DNA of 7,581 nucleotides from Acidimicrobiaceae bacterium (GCA_013044415.1 JABEUO010000268.1:1-7581), one strand, 5' to 3'; positions 1 through 5,636 are shown, numbered from the stretch's first letter. The notes: generated by a model from the letters alone, not told the origin. A program made the numbers and translations.

Positions 1-99
1 CATCGTTGTGACCGTAGACCATCGTTGTGACCGTAGACCATCGTTGTGACCGTAGACCATCGTTGTGACCGTAGACCATCGTTGTGACCGTAGACCATC
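1..99. repeat. 19-bp perfect tandem repeat array, probably cut by the window edge
   Basis: The unit CATCGTTGTGACCGTAGAC occurs five times without spacers (1-19, 20-38, 39-57, 58-76, 77-95), followed by four bases of a sixth copy (96-99). The copies are identical, and the window starts exactly at a unit boundary, so the array probably extends to the left. The unit is not palindromic and has no spacers, which rules out CRISPR. Because 19 is not a multiple of 3, each plus-strand frame meets the TGA of the unit every 57 bases, so the plus strand is closed; the minus strand has no stop in any phase. Perfect identity suggests recent expansion by slippage or unequal recombination. The function is unknown; a variable-number tandem repeat, a protein-binding array or an assembly artefact are all possible. 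Confidence 0.97.
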
Positions 100-371
100 T
101 GATTCAGGCGAGACCTAGAGAGCAATCCTTTAGTGCTTGGCAGATGGCTGAATCCCCTTATGGCATTTTGGACTCAGTCTCGGAACTTCTTCAATTTCAT
201 CCCACCTCATGTTGCCGCCGTATGTGACTGGAGCAAATTTGGCGCTCAGATCAGCTGTCAGATCACTTTTAGTACAGGAAAAGTCGTTCGTCGACCATTG
301 AGAAGTTGGGCTTCGATTTAGCCTTGTGCTTATCAATGGAACTAGTCTGTTTTGTTGAGGGGGAGTTTTCA
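100..371. other. Non-coding stretch between the repeat array and the crotonase gene
   Basis: I see no convincing gene here. Short open frames on both strands have no family-like motifs and no good ribosome binding site. The only structures I can point to are an 8-bp direct repeat (246-265) and the Shine-Dalgarno sequence of the next gene, GAGGGGGAG at 357-365. A TTGAGA hexamer (298-303) resembles a -35 box, but no matching -10 lies at the right spacing, so no promoter is assigned. Confidence 0.6.
246..265. repeat. Short direct repeat TCAGATCA, 12-bp period
   Basis: TCAGATCA occurs at 246-253 and again at 258-265, with GCTG between the copies. A period of 12 bp is close to one helical turn, so a protein could bind both copies on about the same face. 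The site lies about 105 bp upstream of the crotonase start. Two 8-mers this close can occur by chance, so an operator role is only a possibility. Confidence 0.35.
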
Positions 372-1145
372 ATGGCATACGAATTTATCACCGTGGATCT
401 GGACTCTGAGTTCGCTAGGATAACGCTCAATCGTCCAGAGAGGCGAAATGCTCTGAGCCTTGCTCATATGCGGGAGATTATCGACGCTACTTCGAAAGTG
501 GGGGATAGCGACGCACTGGGACTGGTGATTGCCGCCAACGGCCCAGTGTTTTCAGCTGGCCATGATTTTGCGGACATGGCCGGAGCGGATATCAGCTTCA
601 TGCGCACCCTGTTGACAACCTGTACCGAAATGATGACCCTCCTGCAGAGTATTCCGCAACCGACAATTGCCAAGGTTCATGCTTTAGCCACAGCCGCCGG
701 CTGTCAGTTAGTGGCTTCGTGTGATTTGGCCGTGGCGGCTAAGTCGGCTGGATTTGCGACACCTGGTGGAAAGGGTGGCTGGTACTGCCATACTCCTCTG
801 GTGGCGGTGGCTAGAAACGTCGGGCGAAAAAGAGGCTTCGAGATGGGAATGTGCGGCGACGTAATCGATGCGGAAACGGCCCAGCAATGGGGACTTATAA
901 ATTATGCGGTCGAAGACGACAAGCTGGAAGAAGCTGTTATTTCGCTGCTGAAAAGGGCGACTCGAGGATCAACCTATTCGAAAGCGGTAGGCAAGGCGAT
1001 TATGTATCGCCAGATGGACCTTGGTCAAAGAGATGCCTATTCACTAGCCATTGAAGCAATGGCCGGCGCATCTCAGAGCCAGGACGCCCAGGAAGGAATG
1101 TCTGCGTTTCTGGAGAAGCGTTCCGCGAAGTGGGTAGGCAGGTAA
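372..1145 (+). CDS. Enoyl-CoA hydratase/isomerase (crotonase) family protein, ECHDC3-like
   Basis: This 257-residue protein belongs to the crotonase superfamily, whose members act on acyl-CoA thioesters. Family motifs include NRPERRNAL (20-28), the first oxyanion-hole segment SAGHD (61-65), the second near ATAAGCQLVASCD (106-118), and the C-terminal QEGMSAFLEKR (240-250). Aligned by eye to rat mitochondrial hydratase, the two catalytic glutamates (Glu144 in GCE, Glu164 in QPE) are replaced by Gln112 and Gly132. The blocks AAGCQLVASCD and FATPG match my recollection of the ECHDC3 group. The acyl-CoA fold and oxyanion hole are kept, but classical hydration is doubtful; the true reaction is unknown. 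ATG 372 is chosen over TTG 306 because GAGGGGGAG lies 6 nt upstream and family similarity starts there. It is separated from the next gene by 287 bp, so it is probably its own transcription unit. Confidence 0.9.
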   Translation: MAYEFITVDLDSEFARITLNRPERRNALSLAHMREIIDATSKVGDSDALGLVIAANGPVFSAGHDFADMAGADISFMRTLLTTCTEMMTLLQSIPQPTIAKVHALATAAGCQLVASCDLAVAAKSAGFATPGGKGGWYCHTPLVAVARNVGRKRGFEMGMCGDVIDAETAQQWGLINYAVEDDKLEEAVISLLKRATRGSTYSKAVGKAIMYRQMDLGQRDAYSLAIEAMAGASQSQDAQEGMSAFLEKRSAKWVGR

Positions 1146-1260
1146 GCGAACAACAGCTGCGGTCTGGCTGGGGTATGCCAGTGTGAGTCCAATTTAATAT
1201 CCGATTTGACTTCTTTGTAGGAATATTCTTTTGCATTAACTAGCAGTTCAAAAACTATTT

Positions 1261-1278
1261 GCAACAAGTGGTTGTTGC
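1261..1278. repeat. Inverted repeat, 7-bp stem with 4-nt loop
   Basis: GCAACAA (1261-1267) and TTGTTGC (1272-1278) are perfect complements around the loop GTGG. No T-run follows, so it is not a canonical intrinsic terminator. The right arm TTGTT (1272-1276) can also pair with AACAA (1290-1294), giving a competing structure. It could be an operator, a leader hairpin or chance. Confidence 0.5.
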
Positions 1279-1369
1279 TGGGCCTGTTGAACAATAGCGG
1301 ATAGCTGGTAAGTCAGCGCCGCTAAAAAAACCACCTTCGAGCGGGGCCGCTGGTCTCATGGCGTAATTG

Positions 1370-1375
1370 GATAAT
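1370..1375 (+). promoter_or_regulatory. Possible -10 element (GATAAT) for the phasin-like gene
   Basis: GATAAT matches the TATAAT consensus at five of six bases. No good -35 hexamer lies 16-18 bp upstream. If used, transcription would start near 1382 and give a leader of about 50 nt before ATG 1433; it would also exclude the upstream TTG 1367 as a start. This is a guess from one hexamer. Confidence 0.18.
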
Positions 1376-1432
1376 AAGACTTTGGAGGTTGTCCTGGCGA
1401 AGGTCGGCGTATTTAGGCTATCCTTGGGTGTT

Positions 1433-2143
1433 ATGGCGCAACAAAAAGATCTCTTTCAAAAGTTTGCAGATACCTGGATGTCGACCGCGAAGCTTTCCCA
1501 GGCTCGTTTTGAAGAATTAGTAAAAGAGCTTCAGCACGCGGGTGAAGTCCAGCGTGAGCGGATCAACGCTGCTGCCGAGGAGATGTTGGAGAAGTCCAAA
1601 AAGTCGTCCGAGGCACTTGCCGAGATGATTAGGAAAGAAGTTGAGAGGCAGGCCAAGGCGATTGGTCTGGTTCGGGCGGATGAGCTTCAGAAGCTATTCG
1701 AGAAGTTTATGAGCCAGTACATGGGTACCTTCTCCAAGAAGCAGAAGCCGGACAAAGACGCCAAGCCGACTAAGGATGACAAGCCAACCAAAGAGGAAAA
1801 GGCTGCTTCAGGAGAGAATTCGACCGAAAAAGCAGAGACTACTGCCTCTGCCACTGCAAAGGAAAAGTCCGATATAGCGAAGGATTCTGCATCGAAGACG
1901 GCTCCGTCTAAGGCCACGACCGCTAAACCAGCTGCGACGAGGGCAAATTCGACGAGGGCAACTTCGACAAGAACAGCGGCGCCAAAGCCTCCAACTGAAA
2001 AAGATTCCGCTACAAAGCCGGCCGCTCCACGTCCAGCTGCTCGCAGAAGGTCGGCGGCCGTCCCCAAAGCTACAGAAGCCGAGAGTTCTTCGGTAGCCAC
2101 TCCGACGCCTGCCGAGACCGATAATACATCCAACCCGTCATAG
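1433..2143 (+). CDS. Phasin-like (PhaF-type) helical protein with histone-H1-like tail
   Basis: The protein has 236 residues from ATG 1433. Residues about 5-100 form an amphipathic, probably coiled-coil helical domain with the pattern RFEELVKEL, HAGEVQRERI, EEMLEKS, IRKEVERQ and LGLV/IGLV-RADEL. This pattern is typical of the small 'polyhydroxyalkanoate synthesis regulator phasin' family. Residues 101-236 are low complexity: KPxKxx repeats (105-122), a Lys/Ala/Thr/Ser stretch, an Arg-rich part with APRPAARRR (198-206), and a mildly acidic end. Such tails occur in PhaF-type phasins and histone H1-like proteins and may bind nucleic acid. Which surface the helical domain binds (PHA granule, membrane or protein) cannot be told; no PHA synthase is in the window. 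TTG 1367 would add 22 poorly conserved-looking residues, and CTG 1394 follows a GGAGG; ATG 1433 has only a weak upstream SD but best fits the family start. Confidence 0.7.
   Translation: MAQQKDLFQKFADTWMSTAKLSQARFEELVKELQHAGEVQRERINAAAEEMLEKSKKSSEALAEMIRKEVERQAKAIGLVRADELQKLFEKFMSQYMGTFSKKQKPDKDAKPTKDDKPTKEEKAASGENSTEKAETTASATAKEKSDIAKDSASKTAPSKATTAKPAATRANSTRATSTRTAAPKPPTEKDSATKPAAPRPAARRRSAAVPKATEAESSSVATPTPAETDNTSNPS
1745..1798 (+). repeat. In-frame 18-bp imperfect repeats at the start of the tail
   Basis: Three consecutive 18-base units encode KPDKDA, KPTKDD and KPTKEE (residues 105-122 of the phasin-like protein). The units diverge at the DNA level mostly at third positions, so selection on the charged peptide pattern is more likely than a fresh duplication. 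Confidence 0.75.
1936..1965 (+). repeat. In-frame 15-bp near-perfect tandem duplication in the tail
   Basis: GACGAGGGCAAATTC (1936-1950) is followed directly by GACGAGGGCAACTTC (1951-1965), which differs at one base. A degenerate third unit may follow. The encoded peptide repeats Thr-Arg-Ala-x-Ser. The near identity suggests recent slippage, so tail length may vary between strains. Confidence 0.8.
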
Positions 2144-2151
2144 CTCCTTGC

Positions 2152-2183
2152 GGGAGAGGGTGACAGCAAAGATGGTTCGGTAA
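2152..2183 (+). promoter_or_regulatory. Three-codon minigene with ribosome binding site ahead of tlyA
   Basis: A purine-rich SD-like run (GGGAGAGGGTGA, 2152-2163) is followed after 8 nt by ATG GTT CGG TAA (2172-2183). The TAA ends 6 nt before the tlyA start TTG (2190), which has only a weak GGTAAG upstream. GTG 2160 in the same frame would give a seven-codon version ending at the same TAA. The arrangement fits termination-reinitiation: ribosomes load at the strong site, translate a tiny peptide, and restart at tlyA. The sequence elements are plain; the mechanism is inferred. Confidence 0.45.
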
Positions 2184-2189
2184 GCCAGA

Positions 2190-3014
2190 TTGTCTAAAGG
2201 GTCAGCCAGGCTTGACCAGGCTCTGGTCGAACGTGGCTTGGCTTTGAGCCGTGCTATCGCACAGGAGTTAATCGGATCAGGTCAAGTCCTAGTTAACGGA
2301 TCTACAGCCGAAAAGGCTGCGCGCAGGATTTTTCGATCTGATCAGCTAGCGGTGACGAAGAAGAATCGTTTTGTAGGCAGGGGAGGCGAGAAACTCGAGG
2401 GAGCACTTGATGACTTTGGGCTGACCCCCGCGGGGTGGACCTGTATGGATATAGGTTCCTCGACGGGCGGTTTTGTCGACTGCCTACTGCAAAGGGGTGC
2501 CGAGCTCGTGGTTGCTATTGATGTGGGGCGAGCCCAACTCGATAGTCGACTTAGGACTAACCAACGGGTGATAGTTCTTGAACAGACCGATATTCGAGGA
2601 TTTGTCCCATCTGATCCGATACCCAAAAGTTACGACTTGGTGACGGCGGATCTTTCGTTTATTTCAATCCGTTCAGTTGTTGATGACCTCTATCGTATTT
2701 GCAGCCCAAATAGTCGCTGCCAGCTAGTAATCCTAGTAAAACCCCAATTTGAAGTTGGGCACCGGGACGCTTCTAGGGCTAAGGGGGTAATTAAAGATCC
2801 TTCTTTGTGGGGTTCAGTACTTCTTGACGCAGCAGAGCTGCTTAGAGGGGTCGGATTTCGAGTTGGAGGGATGGTACCCTCTAGGCTACGCGGTGCTGCT
2901 GGGAATCAAGAGTTCTTCATTTGTGCGACAGTCGATACCGTCGAAACGATAGATCATTTTCCGTTCGATGCACTGGTAGATTCGGCTGTGGCCGCCGTCC
3001 CTAATCGGCCATAA
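2190..3014 (+). CDS. tlyA: TlyA-type 16S/23S rRNA 2'-O-methyltransferase
   Basis: The protein has 274 residues (M. tuberculosis TlyA has 268). TlyA methylates cytidine 2'-hydroxyls in rRNA using S-adenosylmethionine, and its loss gives capreomycin/viomycin resistance in mycobacteria. An S4 RNA-binding domain lies at about 7-65 (RLDQALVERGLALSR, GSGQVLVNG). The FtsJ-like methyltransferase domain carries the SAM motif DIGSSTGGF (87-95), TADLSFIS (152-159) and LVKPQFEVG (182-190). The expected catalytic tetrad is visible as Lys68, Asp154, Lys184 and Glu241. The full N-terminal arm suggests type II, which modifies both subunits, but this is inferred from length. TTG 2190 is the first start after an in-frame TAA (2181-2183) and puts the RLD motif in its usual place. 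The gene follows the phasin-like gene by 46 bp, so co-transcription is likely. Confidence 0.95.
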   Translation: MSKGSARLDQALVERGLALSRAIAQELIGSGQVLVNGSTAEKAARRIFRSDQLAVTKKNRFVGRGGEKLEGALDDFGLTPAGWTCMDIGSSTGGFVDCLLQRGAELVVAIDVGRAQLDSRLRTNQRVIVLEQTDIRGFVPSDPIPKSYDLVTADLSFISIRSVVDDLYRICSPNSRCQLVILVKPQFEVGHRDASRAKGVIKDPSLWGSVLLDAAELLRGVGFRVGGMVPSRLRGAAGNQEFFICATVDTVETIDHFPFDALVDSAVAAVPNRP

Positions 3015-3022
3015 GATGCACG

Positions 3023-3046
3023 TTGGTGATTCAATTGAATGGCCAA
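3023..3046. promoter_or_regulatory. Imperfect 24-bp palindrome between tlyA and nadK
   Basis: The core ATTCAATTGAAT (3029-3040) is a perfect 12-bp palindrome. Flanking TTGG (3023-3026) and CCAA (3043-3046) extend the symmetry after two mismatched positions on each side, so 20 of 24 positions are symmetric. The heptamer CAATTGA recurs at 3044-3050, 12 bp after its first copy (3032-3038). No T-run follows, so a terminator is unlikely. It lies about 90-110 bp before nadK, where a dimeric regulator could bind. Its regulator, if any, is unknown. Confidence 0.4.
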
Positions 3047-3134
3047 TTGAGTGTCGGTTGCTCCAAATTATTTCTTGAAGTAAGAAGCCAGGAAGATTAG
3101 GTAGTTGTTTGCTCGTGGAAGCTAGGTTTGTGCC

Positions 3135-4001
3135 GTGACCACTGTTGGGTTTGTTGTACACCCGAATAGAAGTGAGGCCAAAGAATTAGCCGCGAGTTCA
3201 AAGAAGTTGCTGGAGTCGCTCGGCCACAGCGTCGTCTATCTTGAGGAGACTCCAAGCGCAGTGGAACACTGCCAGTTAATCCTCAGCCTCGGTGGCGACG
3301 GTACTATGCTACGTGCGGTCGAGATTGGATCGCTGTGGGAACTTCCAATACTCGGTGTAAACCTGGGAAGGCTGGGTTACCTCACCGAGATTGAACCCAA
3401 GGATCTTGGCACGGCCTTGGCTAGGTATTTTGGAGGAGATTATCGAATCCAAAGAAGAATGACTCTGTCAGTTACTGTCACTGGCAATCCGGAACTCCAT
3501 TCGGCCTGGGGCCGCCACGACGACGATCTAAGGCCAATTCGAAACGCTACCGCTCTTAATGAAGTGGTCGTCGAAAGGCTGCATTCGGGACACGTTATTC
3601 AGGTTTCCGTCGAAATAGCCGGTACCCACTTTTTGCGCTATGACACCGATGGGTTGATCGTAGCGACTCCCACCGGTTCAACGGGATACAATCTCTCGGC
3701 TAGGGGGCCAATAGCTTCGCCGACATTAGAGGCGATACTATTGACGCCGATATCGCCTCATATGCTCTTTGATCGATCCATGCTGTTGGCTCCGACAGAA
3801 AGCATCGAGTTGAAGATGTGTGATGGCCCACCCGCTTCGGTGATGATCGATGGACAACACGTCGCAACTATCTCTAGTGGCGATTCCGTCCTTTGCAAAA
3901 GGGCCACAAGGAGTGCTCACTTGATTACATTTGACAATCGGCGCTTCCACGAGATCCTCAAGGTAAAGTTCGGTTTGGACTCCAAAGAGATGGGGGTTTA
4001 G
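3135..4001 (+). CDS. nadK: NAD kinase
   Basis: This cytoplasmic enzyme phosphorylates NAD to NADP using ATP or polyphosphate (288 residues; E. coli 292). The diagnostic GGDGT motif is at 53-57, inside LSLGGDGTMLRA. Also present are GVNLGRLGYLTEI (74-86), LNEVVVER (141-148), the substrate-binding segment TDGLIVATPTGSTGY (171-185), and PISPHMLFDRS (205-215). A segment at about 116-138 before LNEV looks some residues longer than in short homologues. GTG 3135 is chosen because the conserved strand starts there; TAGGT, 7 nt upstream, is a weak SD. The 120-bp gap from tlyA holds a palindrome and could contain a promoter, though no convincing hexamers were found. The stop is 3 nt from recN, so the two genes are almost certainly co-translated. 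In Mycobacterium the homologue is ppnK, also between tlyA and recN. Confidence 0.95.
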   Translation: MTTVGFVVHPNRSEAKELAASSKKLLESLGHSVVYLEETPSAVEHCQLILSLGGDGTMLRAVEIGSLWELPILGVNLGRLGYLTEIEPKDLGTALARYFGGDYRIQRRMTLSVTVTGNPELHSAWGRHDDDLRPIRNATALNEVVVERLHSGHVIQVSVEIAGTHFLRYDTDGLIVATPTGSTGYNLSARGPIASPTLEAILLTPISPHMLFDRSMLLAPTESIELKMCDGPPASVMIDGQHVATISSGDSVLCKRATRSAHLITFDNRRFHEILKVKFGLDSKEMGV

Positions 4002-4004
4002 GGG

Positions 4005-5606
4005 TTGCTCTCTGTATTGAGGGTGATGAATCTTGGGGTTATAGGCGAGGTCGAAATGGACCTTCCCGGTGGTTTGATCGCCCTGACCGGGGAGACGGGC
4101 GCGGGGAAGACCATGATAGTCAGCGCTATCGAGCTTCTTTTAGGCTCGAAAGCTATTCCCGAAATGATCCGAGAAGGCGAGGAGTCCGCCGAGGTAACTG
4201 GTCTGTTTAGCGACGGTGTGTCCGAATTAGTACTACGTAGGGAGATAAACAGGTCAGGGAGATCGAAGGCTTATATTGATGGCAAGCTCGTGTCCGCCGC
4301 TGAGATCTCAGAAGTGTGCCAAAACATGGTCGAGCTTTTCTCTCAGAACCTGAGCACAAGCCTTTCCAAAGCCCAAACACAGCTAGAGCTAGTCGATTCA
4401 TTTGGGTCAATTGATACAAGAGAGTTAAAGCGGCTCCTTCTCGCTGAAAGGGAAACGAGTGCTCGCATCGACGAACTTATCCAAACTGAGTCGCTCCGAT
4501 TACAGAGACTTGACTTGCTCGGTTTCCAGATCGATGAGATTGGCCGACTATTGCCAATTGAGCCAGATGAAGATGATCGACTTGAGGCCGAAATAGCTAT
4601 CCTTTCTCGAGTTGACGAAATCAGACGGGCTGCTTCCATGGGATTGGAGGCGATTAGCACTGATCGTGGAAATGGATCTGGCAGGGACCTTATCGCTGGC
4701 TCACTTCATTGGCTATCAGCGGATGGTACGTTTTCGAAGATGGTAGATCGGATTCGCTCGGTCGTGGTGGAGCTAGACGACATAGCTAGTGAACTAGGGG
4801 AATTTTTGGATGGTCTTGACGAAGACCCGGAGAGGCTCGACTATCTGAGGCGCAGACTAGTAGTAATCAACGAAGCCAAAAGAAAGTATGGTCCTACTCT
4901 TTCTGAGGTGCTAGGTCACCATGAGAAGGCGACTTTAGAGTTTGAGGAGCTGAATAATTTTGACGCATCACGTGATTCGTTACTGAATCGACTTGCTGAG
5001 ATTAGGGAAGCACTGGCCAAAGAACAGTCTTTGGTCAGATCAGCTCGCGCCGAATCGGCCAGTGCCGTTTCAATAAAAGTGGAGGAGTATCTCCGTGAAC
5101 TCAGGCTTGCTAATGCCAGGTTCAGGGTCGATCTTTCTTCGGCACCAGACGGATCACCAGTTAATTTCCTCTTTAGCGCAAATCCTGGCATGGCCCTTCA
5201 GCTTCTGTCAAAGGTAGCATCGGGTGGCGAAATGTCGCGAGTGATGTTGTCGGTGTGTCTTGTCGCCGCACGTCTCGCTGCTACGATGGTATTCGACGAA
5301 ATAGATGCAGGAATCGGTGGTGAAACGGCTTTGCACGTTGGCCGGGCTCTTTCTCGATTATCGAAGGACCGCCAAGTAATAGTCGTCACTCACCTTCCTC
5401 AGGTAGCAGCCTTCGCAGACTTCCAATATGTTGTGGAAAAGGAACTGGGGTCTGGTCGCGCCGACACTTCGGTTCGCCCCGTTGTCTCTTCTGAAAGGAT
5501 AAGCGAGATCGCGAGAATGCTTTCTGGTCAGTCGACCTCTGAAGCGGCCCTGAGACATGCTTCGGAACTGTTGGAGCTGGCGAGAGTGACGAGGAAAGCG
5601 ACTTAG
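4005..5606 (+). CDS. recN: DNA repair protein RecN (SMC-like ATPase)
   Basis: RecN is an SMC-like ATPase that acts at double-strand breaks, tethering DNA and assisting RecA-dependent recombination. The N-terminal head carries Walker A GETGAGKT (29-36). A long charged region, about 150-390, should form the coiled coil. The C-terminal head holds the ABC signature ASGGEMSR (405-412), Walker B MVFDEIDAGIGG (428-439; Asp431, Glu432) and the switch segment VVTHLPQVA (460-468). At 533 residues it is slightly shorter than E. coli RecN (553), mainly in the middle; all ATPase motifs are intact. TTG 4005 gives the family's usual beginning (MLSVLRVMNLGVI); G-runs inside the end of nadK act as the SD. The 3-nt gap implies coupling with nadK. 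No LexA (SOS) box was recognised. Confidence 0.95.
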   Translation: MLSVLRVMNLGVIGEVEMDLPGGLIALTGETGAGKTMIVSAIELLLGSKAIPEMIREGEESAEVTGLFSDGVSELVLRREINRSGRSKAYIDGKLVSAAEISEVCQNMVELFSQNLSTSLSKAQTQLELVDSFGSIDTRELKRLLLAERETSARIDELIQTESLRLQRLDLLGFQIDEIGRLLPIEPDEDDRLEAEIAILSRVDEIRRAASMGLEAISTDRGNGSGRDLIAGSLHWLSADGTFSKMVDRIRSVVVELDDIASELGEFLDGLDEDPERLDYLRRRLVVINEAKRKYGPTLSEVLGHHEKATLEFEELNNFDASRDSLLNRLAEIREALAKEQSLVRSARAESASAVSIKVEEYLRELRLANARFRVDLSSAPDGSPVNFLFSANPGMALQLLSKVASGGEMSRVMLSVCLVAARLAATMVFDEIDAGIGGETALHVGRALSRLSKDRQVIVVTHLPQVAAFADFQYVVEKELGSGRADTSVRPVVSSERISEIARMLSGQSTSEAALRHASELLELARVTRKAT

Positions 5607-5620
5607 TGGTGTCAGATTCG

Positions 5621-5636
5621 CAAGCTGATCATCTTG
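5621..5636. promoter_or_regulatory. 16-bp near-perfect palindrome downstream of recN
   Basis: CAAGCTGATCATCTTG is symmetric at 14 of 16 positions, with TGATCA at its centre. It begins 14 bp after the recN stop and about 80 bp before pyrG. It could be an operator for pyrG. Its right arm CTTG is shared with the next hairpin (5633-5646), so as RNA the two structures exclude each other. Confidence 0.35.

Larger units (their letters stand above)
1146..1432. other. Non-coding spacer with several possible alternative hairpins
   Basis: This spacer of nearly 300 bases separates the crotonase gene from the phasin-like gene. Besides the 1261-1278 hairpin, it holds alternating complementary pentamers: AGCGG (1296-1300), CCGCT (1319-1323), AGCGG (1340-1344) and CCGCT (1347-1351), which could pair in mutually exclusive ways. 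An A7 run lies at 1324-1330. A weak hairpin CTGGC/GCCAG (1164-1168, 1177-1181) follows the crotonase stop but has no T-run, so it is not a clear terminator. If the phasin gene starts at TTG 1367, the spacer ends at 1366. Confidence 0.5.

Noticed and set aside
1..99. CRISPR array
   Set aside because: The repeats are contiguous with no spacers and only 19 bp long, and no cas gene is in the window.
133..321. Plus-strand open frame of 62 codons
   Set aside because: Non-ATG start with no clear SD, unremarkable composition and no recognisable motif; treated as chance.
306..371. Upstream TTG start giving a 22-residue N-terminal extension of the crotonase
   Set aside because: ATG 372 has a strong SD at the correct distance and matches the usual family N-terminus; the SD itself would fall inside the extension.
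130..378. Minus-strand open frame of 82 codons upstream of the crotonase gene
   Set aside because: No family-like motif or good ribosome binding site, and it overlaps the SD and start of the crotonase gene.
1164..1181. CTGGC/GCCAG hairpin as a terminator after the crotonase gene
   Set aside because: The stem has only 5 bp, the loop 8 nt, and no T-run follows.
1206..1229. TTGACT with TATTCT as a promoter
   Set aside because: The two hexamers (1206-1211 and 1224-1229) are only 12 bp apart, too close for a sigma-70-type promoter.
1324..1351. Possible minus-strand intrinsic terminator (GC-rich palindrome followed by T7 on the minus strand)
   Set aside because: The AGCGG/CCGCT hairpin would have only a 2-nt loop, lies 9 nt from the T-run, and no minus-strand gene exists to be terminated.
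1687..2169. Long minus-strand open frame (160 codons) opposite the phasin-like gene
   Set aside because: It lies antisense to the Lys/Ala-rich tail, whose codon bias removes minus-strand stops. The product is a low-complexity Ala/Val/Ser chain with no recognisable family.
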